The notes under the pieces: model-generated
What the model saw: the letters and a program-made list of their open reading frames with translations, nothing else
What the model was told of the DNA's origin: nothing
The model's database searches: none
Part shown: one piece after another, positions 57,818-64,000 of the stretch
How positions within the stretch are numbered: position 1 is the first letter of the stretch
Layout: each line of letters opens with the position of its first letter
Assembly: GCF_015234215.1 (NCBI RefSeq)
Contig: NZ_JADEKP010000001.1
Span: forward strand, 1,054,001-1,118,000
Reading direction: 5' to 3'
Source: Clostridium chrysemydis
Lineage (GTDB): Bacteria; Bacillota; Clostridia; Clostridiales; Clostridiaceae
DNA length: 64,000 nt
Translations under genes and position numbers: made by a program

Positions 57818-58626
57818 AATATATTTGATAAAAAACTCATTCTATGAATCTTTGTAGGCCCAAACTTTTTAATAGCTTCTATGTGCTTACTAGCACCATA
57901 TCCTACATTTTTATAAAATCCGTATTCTGGATATTCCTTATCATATTCTTTCATCAAATTATCTCTATAAACTTTTGCAATTATAGATGCAGCTGCAATA
58001 GTTGCACTTTTTGCATCTCCTTTTATTACAAACTCATTTTTAATATCAATCCCTCTTATAGGATACCCATCTGATAATACTATTTCTGGTTTAACACCAA
58101 GACTATGTGTTGCTTCAATAAATAAAGCGTTATTACATACCGCAATCCCTCTATTATCTATTTCTTCGTTTGTAGCTTCTTTAATGCTATATGCTATAGC
58201 TTTCTCTTTGATTATCTTTGATAGTTCTTCCCTTTTGCTTTCAGATAGCTTTTTTGAATCATTTAAATAAAGTATTAAATCATCATCTAAAACATTTAAA
58301 TCTAAAACTACCGAGGCAACTACTATAGGTCCTGCTAAAGGACCTCTACCAACTTCATCAACACCTGCTAGTATTTTTCCGTATGAGCGCTCTCTATCAA
58401 AATCATACATAGATTTTACTCTAATAATTTCATCTTCTAACTTCTTTTTTTCTTTTAGGATTTTTTCACCTAAACTTTTAACATTTTTTCTTTTATCATC
58501 TAGAAGCTTATTTGATACTTGAATAGCCTTTTCACTTTTTAAATTAATATTTAAATTAGAGAATTCCTCCTTTATTTTTGCGAAACTTAAATTCTCTAAA
58601 TCTAAATTCAAAAATTTTTCTTCCAT
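57808..58626 (-). CDS. rnhB: Ribonuclease HII
   Basis: A 272-residue RNase HII that removes misincorporated ribonucleotides and RNA from DNA hybrids. The core has LAGVDEVGRGPLAGPIVVA with the first acidic pair, LNDSKKLSESKREEL, and AAASIIAKVYRDNLM. A helical N-terminal extension of about 75 residues is as in Bacillus RnhB. There is only a weak SD; the ATG starts one base after the rbgA stop, so it is translationally coupled. Confidence 0.95.
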   Translation of the reverse strand: MEEKFLNLDLENLSFAKIKEEFSNLNINLKSEKAIQVSNKLLDDKRKNVKSLGEKILKEKKKLEDEIIRVKSMYDFDRERSYGKILAGVDEVGRGPLAGPIVVASVVLDLNVLDDDLILYLNDSKKLSESKREELSKIIKEKAIAYSIKEATNEEIDNRGIAVCNNALFIEATHSLGVKPEIVLSDGYPIRGIDIKNEFVIKGDAKSATIAAASIIAKVYRDNLMKEYDKEYPEYGFYKNVGYGASKHIEAIKKFGPTKIHRMSFLSNILRE

Positions 58627-58627
58627 A

Positions 58628-59476
58628 TTATTTCTTAGGTCTTTCTAGAGAAATATTCCCTATTTTACCTGCTCTGAATTCATCTAATAAAATAACTGCT
58701 ATTCTGTTATAGTCTATTTCTCCACCCTTCATTAAGCAACCTCTTTTTCTAGCTATTGCTTCCATTGTTTGAAGAGGATCTTCATAAACTTCTTCTATTT
58801 TATATCTCTCTTTAAGCATTTCTGGATAGAAAGTTTGTAATCTTTCAACTAATCTATAAGCTAAATCTTCTATATCCATTATTTCGTCTCTTATTGCACC
58901 AGTAAATGCTAAGTTTAATCCTGTTTCTTCATCTTCGAATTTAGGCCACAAAACTCCTGGTGTATCTAACATTTCAGCATCCATAGCTGTTTTAATCCAT
59001 TGTTTGTTTTTAGTAACACCTGGTCTATCTCCAGTTTTAGCTACTGTATTTTTAGCCATTTTATTTATAAATGTTGATTTACCAACATTTGGTATACCAA
59101 CTACCATAATTCTTGAAACTATTTTCTTTAAGCCTTTAGCTCTTAATCTATCGTGTTTTTCCTTTAATAATTCATTTAATGCAGGTTTTATTTTTTGAAG
59201 TCCCGAACCTTTTAAACAATTCACCTCTAAAACCATTGTATGATCGTTACTTAAATATTTCATCCATGCATTATTAACAGCCTTTTCTGATAAATCGCTT
59301 TTGTTTAATAAGATTATTCTAGGCTTACTACCTACTAATTTATCTATATCAGGGTTTGCTGAACTTTTAGGAATTCTTGAGTCTCTAATTTCAATTACTG
59401 CATCTACAAGTTTTAAGTTTTCAGAAATTTGTCTTTGAGTTCTCTTCATATGACCTGGAAACCAGTTAATTGCCAT
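58628..59476 (-). CDS. rbgA: Ribosome biogenesis GTPase RbgA (YlqF)
   Basis: A 282-residue circularly permuted GTPase required for late 50S assembly. It opens INWFPGHMKRTQRQ; G4 (LNKSDL) comes before G1 (VVGIPNVGKSTFIN), followed by the switch GDRPGVTKNKQW and G3 (DTPG). The C-terminal domain binds rRNA. It lies between rplS and rnhB, the standard order. SD AGGAGG is 8 bases from ATG. Confidence 0.96.
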   Translation of the reverse strand: MAINWFPGHMKRTQRQISENLKLVDAVIEIRDSRIPKSSANPDIDKLVGSKPRIILLNKSDLSEKAVNNAWMKYLSNDHTMVLEVNCLKGSGLQKIKPALNELLKEKHDRLRAKGLKKIVSRIMVVGIPNVGKSTFINKMAKNTVAKTGDRPGVTKNKQWIKTAMDAEMLDTPGVLWPKFEDEETGLNLAFTGAIRDEIMDIEDLAYRLVERLQTFYPEMLKERYKIEEVYEDPLQTMEAIARKRGCLMKGGEIDYNRIAVILLDEFRAGKIGNISLERPKK

Positions 59477-59645
59477 AATACATTACCTCCTAACGTTTTA
59501 TATCATAATAGTAGACTTTCTCTACAAGTATTTTTTTAATTTCAAATCATGTAAACTTATTATCTAGTCTTTACTTAATTAAACTTGAAAAGATTTATTT
59601 AAGCAACTTAATTAATGATAACTTTATTTACTTCTCTACATATTA

Positions 59646-59677
59646 AAAAAGGGACTTAAATAATTAAGTCCCTTTTT
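59646..59677 (-). terminator. Terminator of rplS
   Basis: A perfect 14-bp stem AAAAAGGGACTTAA/TTAAGTCCCTTTTT (59646-59659 with 59664-59677), just past the rplS stop. Confidence 0.88.
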
Positions 59678-59687
59678 CTATGGTTAA

Positions 59688-60038
59688 TTATCTTGTGATT
59701 AATTCTTTAACCTTAGCAGCTTTACCTACTCTATCTCTTAAGTAGAATAATTTAGCTCTTCTTACTTTACCTCTTCTAGTGATTTCAATCTTCTCTATCA
59801 TAGGTGCACTCATTGGGAATGTTTTTTCAACTCCGCTTCCGAAAGCTACTCTTCTAACAGTGAAAGTTTCTCTTATTCCACCGTTTTGTTTTTTGATAAC
59901 AGTTCCTTCAAAAACTTGAACTCTTTCTCTGTTACCTTCTTTGATTTTTTGGTGTACTTTTATAGTATCTCCAACGTTGAAGCTTGGTAAATCAGTTCTG
60001 ATTTGCTCTTGCTCGATTGCTCTTATTAATTCGTTCAT
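59688..60038 (-). CDS. rplS: 50S ribosomal protein L19
   Basis: A 116-residue L19 located at the 30S-50S interface. Family marks are [42 protein letters not shown] and [26 protein letters not shown]. It is the last gene of the ylxM-ffh-rpsP-khpA-rimM-trmD-rplS run and has a folded leader. Confidence 0.97.
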   Translation of the reverse strand: MNELIRAIEQEQIRTDLPSFNVGDTIKVHQKIKEGNRERVQVFEGTVIKKQNGGIRETFTVRRVAFGSGVEKTFPMSAPMIEKIEITRRGKVRRAKLFYLRDRVGKAAKVKELITR

Positions 60039-60061
60039 CGTGTATTCCTCCTAAAATTAAA

Positions 60062-60115
60062 TTGACGCTCGTTCCGAAGCTTAAATCCAGAAGAGGAACG
60101 CCGGTACTAACACAA
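60062..60115 (-). ncRNA. Probable L19 leader
   Basis: Between trmD and the rplS SD, the RNA can pair CGUUCC (60095-60100) with GGAACG (60070-60075) around a loop of about 19 bases, flanked by GTACCGG on the 5' side. Firmicute rplS genes are known to carry an L19 leader with such a stem. Confidence 0.55.
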
Positions 60116-60153
60116 ATGCTATTTTAACATAATAACACTTGTTTTGCAATGAT

Positions 60154-60870
60154 TTATTCGCCAAATTTTTTAAGTATTCTCTTATCTTCTTTTGATAATT
60201 CAATGTTTTTATATAAATCTGGTCTTCTACTTTTTGTAAGCTTTAAAGATTCGTATCTTCTCCACTTTCTTATGTTTTCATGATGTCCTGAAATTAAAAC
60301 ATCTGGAACCTTTTTCCCCTCAAAATCAAAAGGTCTTGTATACTGAGGATATTCTAAAAGTCCGTTAGAAAAAGATTCATCCATAAAACTTTCTTCTTTT
60401 CCTAAGACACCTTTTCTAAGCCTTAATATAGAATCAATAACAGGAATAGCTGCCATTTCACCACCTGTTAATATAAAATCTCCTAGAGATATCTCAATGT
60501 CTATATGATCGTATATCCTTTCATCTAGCCCTTCATAATGCCCGCATAAAAAGATAAGTTCTTCCTCTTTTGCAAGTTCTAATCCCATTTCGTGATTAAA
60601 GGTTTTTCCTCTAGGACCTAAAAATATAACTTTACCTTTATTGTTTTCTTTGCAAGCTTTAATTGAATCTATTACAGGTTGTGGCGCCATTACCATTCCA
60701 GCCCCTCCACCATAAGGATAATCATCAACCTTTTTATGCTTGCTTAGAGTATAGTCTCTAATATTTAAACATTCAATTTGAACTAAGTTAGAATCTTTGG
60801 CTCTACCTATTATACTATGATTAAAAACATCAAACATCTCAGGAAAAAGAGTTAAAATGCTAATCTTCAT
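60154..60870 (-). CDS. trmD: tRNA (guanine-N1)-methyltransferase
   Basis: A 238-residue SPOUT methyltransferase that makes m1G37 and prevents frameshifts. The trefoil knot region reads [13 protein letters not shown] and [11 protein letters not shown], and [15 protein letters not shown] is the normal start. The first ATG of the frame (60885) is one or two bases from the GGAG SD, so I take 60870. It overlaps rimM by 11 bases. Confidence 0.96.
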   Translation of the reverse strand: MKISILTLFPEMFDVFNHSIIGRAKDSNLVQIECLNIRDYTLSKHKKVDDYPYGGGAGMVMAPQPVIDSIKACKENNKGKVIFLGPRGKTFNHEMGLELAKEEELIFLCGHYEGLDERIYDHIDIEISLGDFILTGGEMAAIPVIDSILRLRKGVLGKEESFMDESFSNGLLEYPQYTRPFDFEGKKVPDVLISGHHENIRKWRRYESLKLTKSRRPDLYKNIELSKEDKRILKKFGE

Positions 60871-61357
60871 CTTGCCATTCTCCAACAGGTCTTATAGTTA
60901 TCTTTTCTTCATCTAAATCTATATCTAAAACTATGTCTTTTAATACTGGTATAAGAAGTTCTTTTGGCTTTCTTATCCAATAAACATCATTGTTTTTAGT
61001 TTCTATAATATCGTATATTTCACCTAAATCATTCCCTAAAGTATCAAATACGTGTATACCTATTAAATCTCTAACATAAAATTCATCTTCCTCTAAATTT
61101 GGTTCTTTGTCTCTTGGGACTTCTATTATTTGATTTTTAAAAGTTTCAGCTTCTTCAATTGAATTAATTCCTTCAAGCTTTAAGATTACTCTATCTTTTT
61201 GAAATTTAACACTTTCAATTTTTCTTTCTTCACCTTTTATGATTACACTTTCATATCTTTTGTAGTTGTTAACATCTTGAGTCGTAGGTATTACTTTAAA
61301 CTCACCTTTAAGCCCATGCGTCTTCCCAACCTTACCTACTTTAAATAATTCTTCCAT
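60860..61357 (-). CDS. rimM: 16S rRNA processing protein RimM
   Basis: A 165-residue assembly factor that binds S19 in the 30S head. The N-terminal RimM barrel opens [16 protein letters not shown], and the C-terminal PRC barrel has [14 protein letters not shown] and [23 protein letters not shown]. It lies between khpA and trmD; a spacer of about 170 bases with a khpA terminator precedes it. Confidence 0.95.
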   Translation of the reverse strand: MEELFKVGKVGKTHGLKGEFKVIPTTQDVNNYKRYESVIIKGEERKIESVKFQKDRVILKLEGINSIEEAETFKNQIIEVPRDKEPNLEEDEFYVRDLIGIHVFDTLGNDLGEIYDIIETKNNDVYWIRKPKELLIPVLKDIVLDIDLDEEKITIRPVGEWQDED

Positions 61358-61507
61358 TTTATCACCTCTATGTATTTAGCTATTAATAAATTTATTATAA
61401 CAGATATATCTATATATAATTATATCAGCTTATCTTAATTTTAAACTTATTCTATAATTAATAATCTTACATTTACTTATAATTAATATATTTATGTTAA
61501 AAATAAA

Positions 61508-61532
61508 AAGAGTTAGGACAGGCCTAACTCTT
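61508..61532 (-). terminator. Terminator of khpA
   Basis: A perfect 10-bp stem AAGAGTTAGG/CCTAACTCTT (61508-61517 with 61523-61532) followed on the minus strand by TTTATTTTT. It overlaps the end of the khpA stop codon. Confidence 0.85.
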
Positions 61533-61758
61533 AAATAATTTCTACTACTACTCTTTTTTCTTCTTTTATTGCTGCAGCCTTTACTACTGTCCTTATAGCT
61601 TTCGCTATTTTACCTTGTTTACCGATAACTTTACCCATGTCTTCTGGATGAACCTTAAGTTCTAGTATTATTGAATTTTCACCTTGAATTTCATTAACAC
61701 TAACGCTCTCCGGTTTATCAACAAGAGCTTTAGCTATCACTTGGACTAATTCTCTCAT
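61531..61758 (-). CDS. khpA: KH-domain RNA-binding protein KhpA
   Basis: A 75-residue single KH domain protein (formerly YlqC). It opens MRELVQVIAKALVDKPESV and has the GKVIGKQGKIAKAIRTVV loop. KhpA pairs with KhpB/Jag as an RNA chaperone affecting cell division and wall synthesis. The family start is ATG 61758. The longer frame begins with a GTG that is part of the SD itself. The SD AGGAGGTGA is 35 bases from the ATG with a hairpin between. Confidence 0.93.
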   Translation of the reverse strand: MRELVQVIAKALVDKPESVSVNEIQGENSIILELKVHPEDMGKVIGKQGKIAKAIRTVVKAAAIKEEKRVVVEII

Positions 61759-61802
61759 ATAAGTGCCTGCAATTAAATAATTAACTGCAGAATTCACCTC
61801 CT
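61756..61802 (-). promoter_or_regulatory. Displaced SD and hairpin in front of khpA
   Basis: SD AGGAGGTGA (61794-61802) and ATG 61756-61758 are 35 bases apart. A 10-bp hairpin with one G-U pair and a TTAT loop (61767-61790) fills 24 of these, leaving 3 plus 8 unpaired bases. Confidence 0.6.
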
Positions 61803-61807
61803 AAAGA

Positions 61808-62053
61808 TTACTTGTTTAGGCCTGCTCTTACGAAAAGTTTTTTAACAACATCAGTTGGTTGAGCACCATTTGACATCCATTTGTTAACTTTCTCTTCGTC
61901 AATTTTGATTTGAACTGGTTCTGAAACTGGATTGTAGTATCCAACCTCTTCGATGAATCTACCATCTCTTGGGCTTCTTGAATCAGCAACAACTACTCTG
62001 TAGAAAGGAGCTTTTTTAGCACCCATTCTTCTTAATCTTATTTTTACTGCCAT
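61808..62053 (-). CDS. rpsP: 30S ribosomal protein S16
   Basis: An 81-residue S16. It opens [25 protein letters not shown] after Met, with EEVGYYNP in the middle and a C-terminal helical part ([16 protein letters not shown]). SD AAGGAGGTGA is nearly perfect. It sits between ffh and khpA, the conserved order. Confidence 0.97.
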   Translation of the reverse strand: MAVKIRLRRMGAKKAPFYRVVVADSRSPRDGRFIEEVGYYNPVSEPVQIKIDEEKVNKWMSNGAQPTDVVKKLFVRAGLNK

Positions 62054-62088
62054 GTTTATTTCACCTCCTTCAAAGGATAATGTTTATC

Positions 62089-63447
62089 TTAACTCATAAA
62101 AGGTAACTTACCAAATAATCCTTTTTTAGCTTTTCCGCCAGTTAAAGATTTCATTTGTTTCATGTTTTTCTTCATCATTTCATAACCTTTAATAAGCTTA
62201 TTAACTTCTTGAATTGTAGCACCTGACCCCTTTGCTATTCTTTTCTTTCTTGAAGATGACCCAATAACTAAACTTGGATTTCTTCTTTCTTTTAAAGTCA
62301 TAGAAAGGATTATTGCACGCATTTTTTCCATTTGCTTTTGACCTTGATCTAAATCTACTCCTTGAAGCTCTTTTGAATTAACTCCAGGTACCATTTCTAA
62401 TAATTTATTTAAAGGTCCAAGCTTTTTCATTTGTTCCATTGCTGTTAGATAATCTTCAAAGTTTAAACCTTGATTCATCATCTTTTTAGTAAAATCAGCT
62501 GCTTCATCTTCATCTATTGCTGATTGCGCCTTTTCAATAAGTGATAACACATCACCCATCCCTAATATTCTTGATGCCATTCTATCTGGATGGAAGACTT
62601 CAAAGTCACTCATCTTTTCGCCAACACCAATAAATTTAATAGGTTTTTCTGTTATAGATCTTATTGAAAGTGCAGCACCACCTCTAGTGTCACCATCTAA
62701 CTTAGTTAAGATGATTCCTGTTAAATCTAAATCATTATTAAATGATTCAGCTACGTTAACAGCATCTTGACCAGTCATTGAATCTACTGTAAGTAAAATC
62801 TCTGATGGATTTACTGCTTCTTTTACATCTTTTAACTCGCCCATAAGACCTTCATCTATGTGAAGTCTTCCGGCTGTATCTATAATAACTACGTTATTTC
62901 CATTATCTTTTGCATGTTTTACCCCGGCTTTAGCTATATCTACAGCTTTAACTTTATCTCCCATTTGAAAAACAGGAATATCTATCTGTTTACCTACAAC
63001 TTCTAATTGCTTAATAGCTGCTGGTCTGTAAATATCACACGCTACTAAAAGTGGTTTTTTATTATTCTTTCTAAGGTTTGATGCAAGCTTACCACACATT
63101 GTTGTTTTACCTGCTCCTTGAAGTCCAACTAACATAATAACTGTTAAACCTGAACTTGAATAATTGATTTTACTTTCTGTACCACCCATAAGTTCAGTAA
63201 GTTCATCGTTAACTATTTTAATAACTTGTTGCCCTGGTGTCAAGCTATCTAAAACATCGCTTCCTACACACTTAGAACTAACACTTTTAATAAAAGTTTT
63301 TACAACTTTATAGTTAACATCAGCTTCTAAAAGAGCTAATTTCACTTCCCTCATAGCCTCTTTTATATCTTTTTCATTAAGCTTCCCTTTACCTTTTAAT
63401 TTTTTAAAAGTATTTTGAAGCTTTTCTGATAATCCTTCAAAAGCCAT
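62089..63447 (-). CDS. ffh: Signal recognition particle protein Ffh
   Basis: A 452-residue SRP54-type GTPase that delivers nascent membrane proteins to FtsY. The N domain (1-90) is followed by the G domain with GLQGAGKTTMCGKLA, DTAGRLHID and TKLDGDTRGGAAL. The Met-rich M domain starts near 300 (MMNQGLNFEDYLTAMEQMKK) and carries RIAKGSGATIQEVNKLIK for SRP RNA binding. SD AGGAGG. ylxM lies just upstream and is probably its partner. Confidence 0.97.
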   Translation of the reverse strand: MAFEGLSEKLQNTFKKLKGKGKLNEKDIKEAMREVKLALLEADVNYKVVKTFIKSVSSKCVGSDVLDSLTPGQQVIKIVNDELTELMGGTESKINYSSSGLTVIMLVGLQGAGKTTMCGKLASNLRKNNKKPLLVACDIYRPAAIKQLEVVGKQIDIPVFQMGDKVKAVDIAKAGVKHAKDNGNNVVIIDTAGRLHIDEGLMGELKDVKEAVNPSEILLTVDSMTGQDAVNVAESFNNDLDLTGIILTKLDGDTRGGAALSIRSITEKPIKFIGVGEKMSDFEVFHPDRMASRILGMGDVLSLIEKAQSAIDEDEAADFTKKMMNQGLNFEDYLTAMEQMKKLGPLNKLLEMVPGVNSKELQGVDLDQGQKQMEKMRAIILSMTLKERRNPSLVIGSSSRKKRIAKGSGATIQEVNKLIKGYEMMKKNMKQMKSLTGGKAKKGLFGKLPFMS

Positions 63448-63464
63448 TTTAAACCTCCTATATT

Positions 63465-63794
63465 TTATAAATCTTCTAAGTTTTCTATAAGCATATCACA
63501 ATCTTCATCACTTATAGAATACTTTTCTTTTAAATTTTTTACAAGATTTATAATTTTCTCTTCTCGATTTAAGCTCTTTTGAAGTAAGTTTAATTTGCTT
63601 TCATAGGATAAAAGCTGTTTATCGCATCTTTTTATTAAGTCATGAATTGCTTGACGACTAGTTTTATTAAGCTCAGCAATCTCTGCTAGCGATAAATCTT
63701 CATCGTAATACATTTCCATAACGTTTATTTGCTTTTCGGTAAGTAACGGCTTGTATAAATCCGCTAATAACGAAAACTCAACCCTATCGTCCAT
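63465..63794 (-). CDS. ylxM: YlxM/p13-like helix-turn-helix protein
   Basis: A 109-residue putative DNA-binding protein with a sigma-70 region 4-like fold. It opens MDDRVEFSLLADLYKPLLTEKQ, and the HTH is SLAEIAELNKTSRQAIHDLIKR. A homologue in Streptococcus (YlxM) stimulates SRP GTPase cycling, so the HTH may serve in the SRP pathway instead of on DNA. The start is ATG 63794, 5 bases after AAGGTGA; 18 residues upstream are rejected. It is the first gene after a near-consensus promoter. Confidence 0.93.
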   Translation of the reverse strand: MDDRVEFSLLADLYKPLLTEKQINVMEMYYDEDLSLAEIAELNKTSRQAIHDLIKRCDKQLLSYESKLNLLQKSLNREEKIINLVKNLKEKYSISDEDCDMLIENLEDL

Positions 63795-63819
63795 ATTAAT
63801 CACCTTACCCACAAAAGAG

Positions 63820-63848
63820 ATTTTAACAGATAAAAATACTAGTGTCAA
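63820..63848 (-). promoter_or_regulatory. Sigma-A promoter of ylxM-ffh
   Basis: TTGACA (63843-63848) and TAAAAT (63820-63825) on the minus strand with a 17-base spacer, the best -35 box in the window. Confidence 0.85.
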
Positions 63849-63856
63849 GTATTTTT
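63832..63856 (-). terminator. Inverted repeat, ftsY terminator or ylxM operator
   Basis: Nine-base arms AAAAATACT/AGTATTTTT (63832-63840 and 63848-63856) around seven bases. It can end ftsY transcripts and also covers the ylxM -35 element. Confidence 0.5.
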
Positions 63857-63887
63857 ACTTAACACCTTATATTTTTATTTTAACAAG

Positions 63888-64000
63888 TTAAATTAACGCT
63901 TCAGCAAAGCTTTCTGCATCAAATTTTTGTAAATCATCAATACCTTCTCCAACTCCTATATACTTTACAGGGATGTTTAAACTTTGTTTAATTGAAATTA
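63888..64000 (-). CDS. ftsY: C-terminal end of FtsY (partial)
   Basis: The last 37 codons of the SRP receptor, running out of the right edge. The visible tail has VKYIGVGEGIDDLQKF and ends FAEALI before TAA (63888-63890). This is the standard FtsY C-terminus of the NG GTPase domain. The order ftsY-ylxM-ffh agrees. Confidence 0.93.
   Translation of the reverse strand, partial: ISIKQSLNIPVKYIGVGEGIDDLQKFDAESFAEALI

Overview
The window is AT-rich and tightly packed. It carries endospore markers (SpoVS, an FtsK/SpoIIIE translocase, TepA, a YmxH-type PRC-barrel protein), Gram-positive replication and regulation genes (PolC, CodY, RNase Y, HPr with His15 and Ser46), strong Shine-Dalgarno (SD) sites, and several TTG and GTG starts. 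Together these point to a spore-forming, low-GC Firmicute, most likely Clostridium in the narrow sense. I see no rRNA, tRNA, CRISPR array, insertion sequence or prophage. Most genes lie on the minus strand.

Region 1 (1-15 kb) is the more variable part. It holds a partial unknown protein, an ABC-F ATPase, a cytoplasmic S66 peptidase, three small uncharacterised proteins, exonuclease III, the UPF0210/UPF0237(ACT) pair, an MscS channel, a branched-chain aminotransferase, a YgjP-like metalloprotease behind a degenerate CobQ homologue, an MFS transporter and PurB. Genes here are short transcription units, often convergent, with terminator hairpins overlapping their stop codons.

Region 2 (15-30 kb) carries ptsH, spoVS, rny, recA, pgsA, rimO, ftsK, tepA, an aspartokinase, ymxH, an M16 protease, pnp and rpsO. 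Several promoters are clear: sigma-A type for ptsH, rny, recA (with an SOS box) and rpsO, and a close sigma-H match for spoVS.

Region 3 (30-51 kb) is a translation, RNA and envelope block: ribF, truB, nrnA, rbfA, infB, ylxQ, ylxR, nusA, rimP, polC, ispG, rseP, dxr, an AI-2E/PerM protein, cdsA, uppS, frr, pyrH, tsf, rpsB. It links ribosome maturation, the isoprenoid (MEP) route to undecaprenyl phosphate, phospholipid precursor synthesis and replication. The rimP-nusA-infB operon has a leader that looks like a transcription attenuator.

Region 4 (51-64 kb) holds codY, topA, dprA, yifB, yraN (plus strand), rnhB, rbgA/ylqF, rplS, trmD, rimM, khpA, rpsP, ffh, ylxM and the end of ftsY. It covers nutrient sensing, DNA topology and uptake, ribosome assembly and the signal recognition particle.

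The most unusual pattern is that three genes (ilvE, topA, khpA) have a strong SD 21-35 nt from the only sensible start codon, with a hairpin filling the gap so that only about 5-11 unpaired bases remain. Other points of interest are a CobQ homologue lacking its glutaminase cysteine, a spoVS sigma-H promoter whose transcript should begin in a hairpin, and two long palindromes that look like operators (upstream of codY, and between yifB and yraN). Start sites were adjusted where a clear SD or family alignment picked a codon downstream of the longest reading frame.
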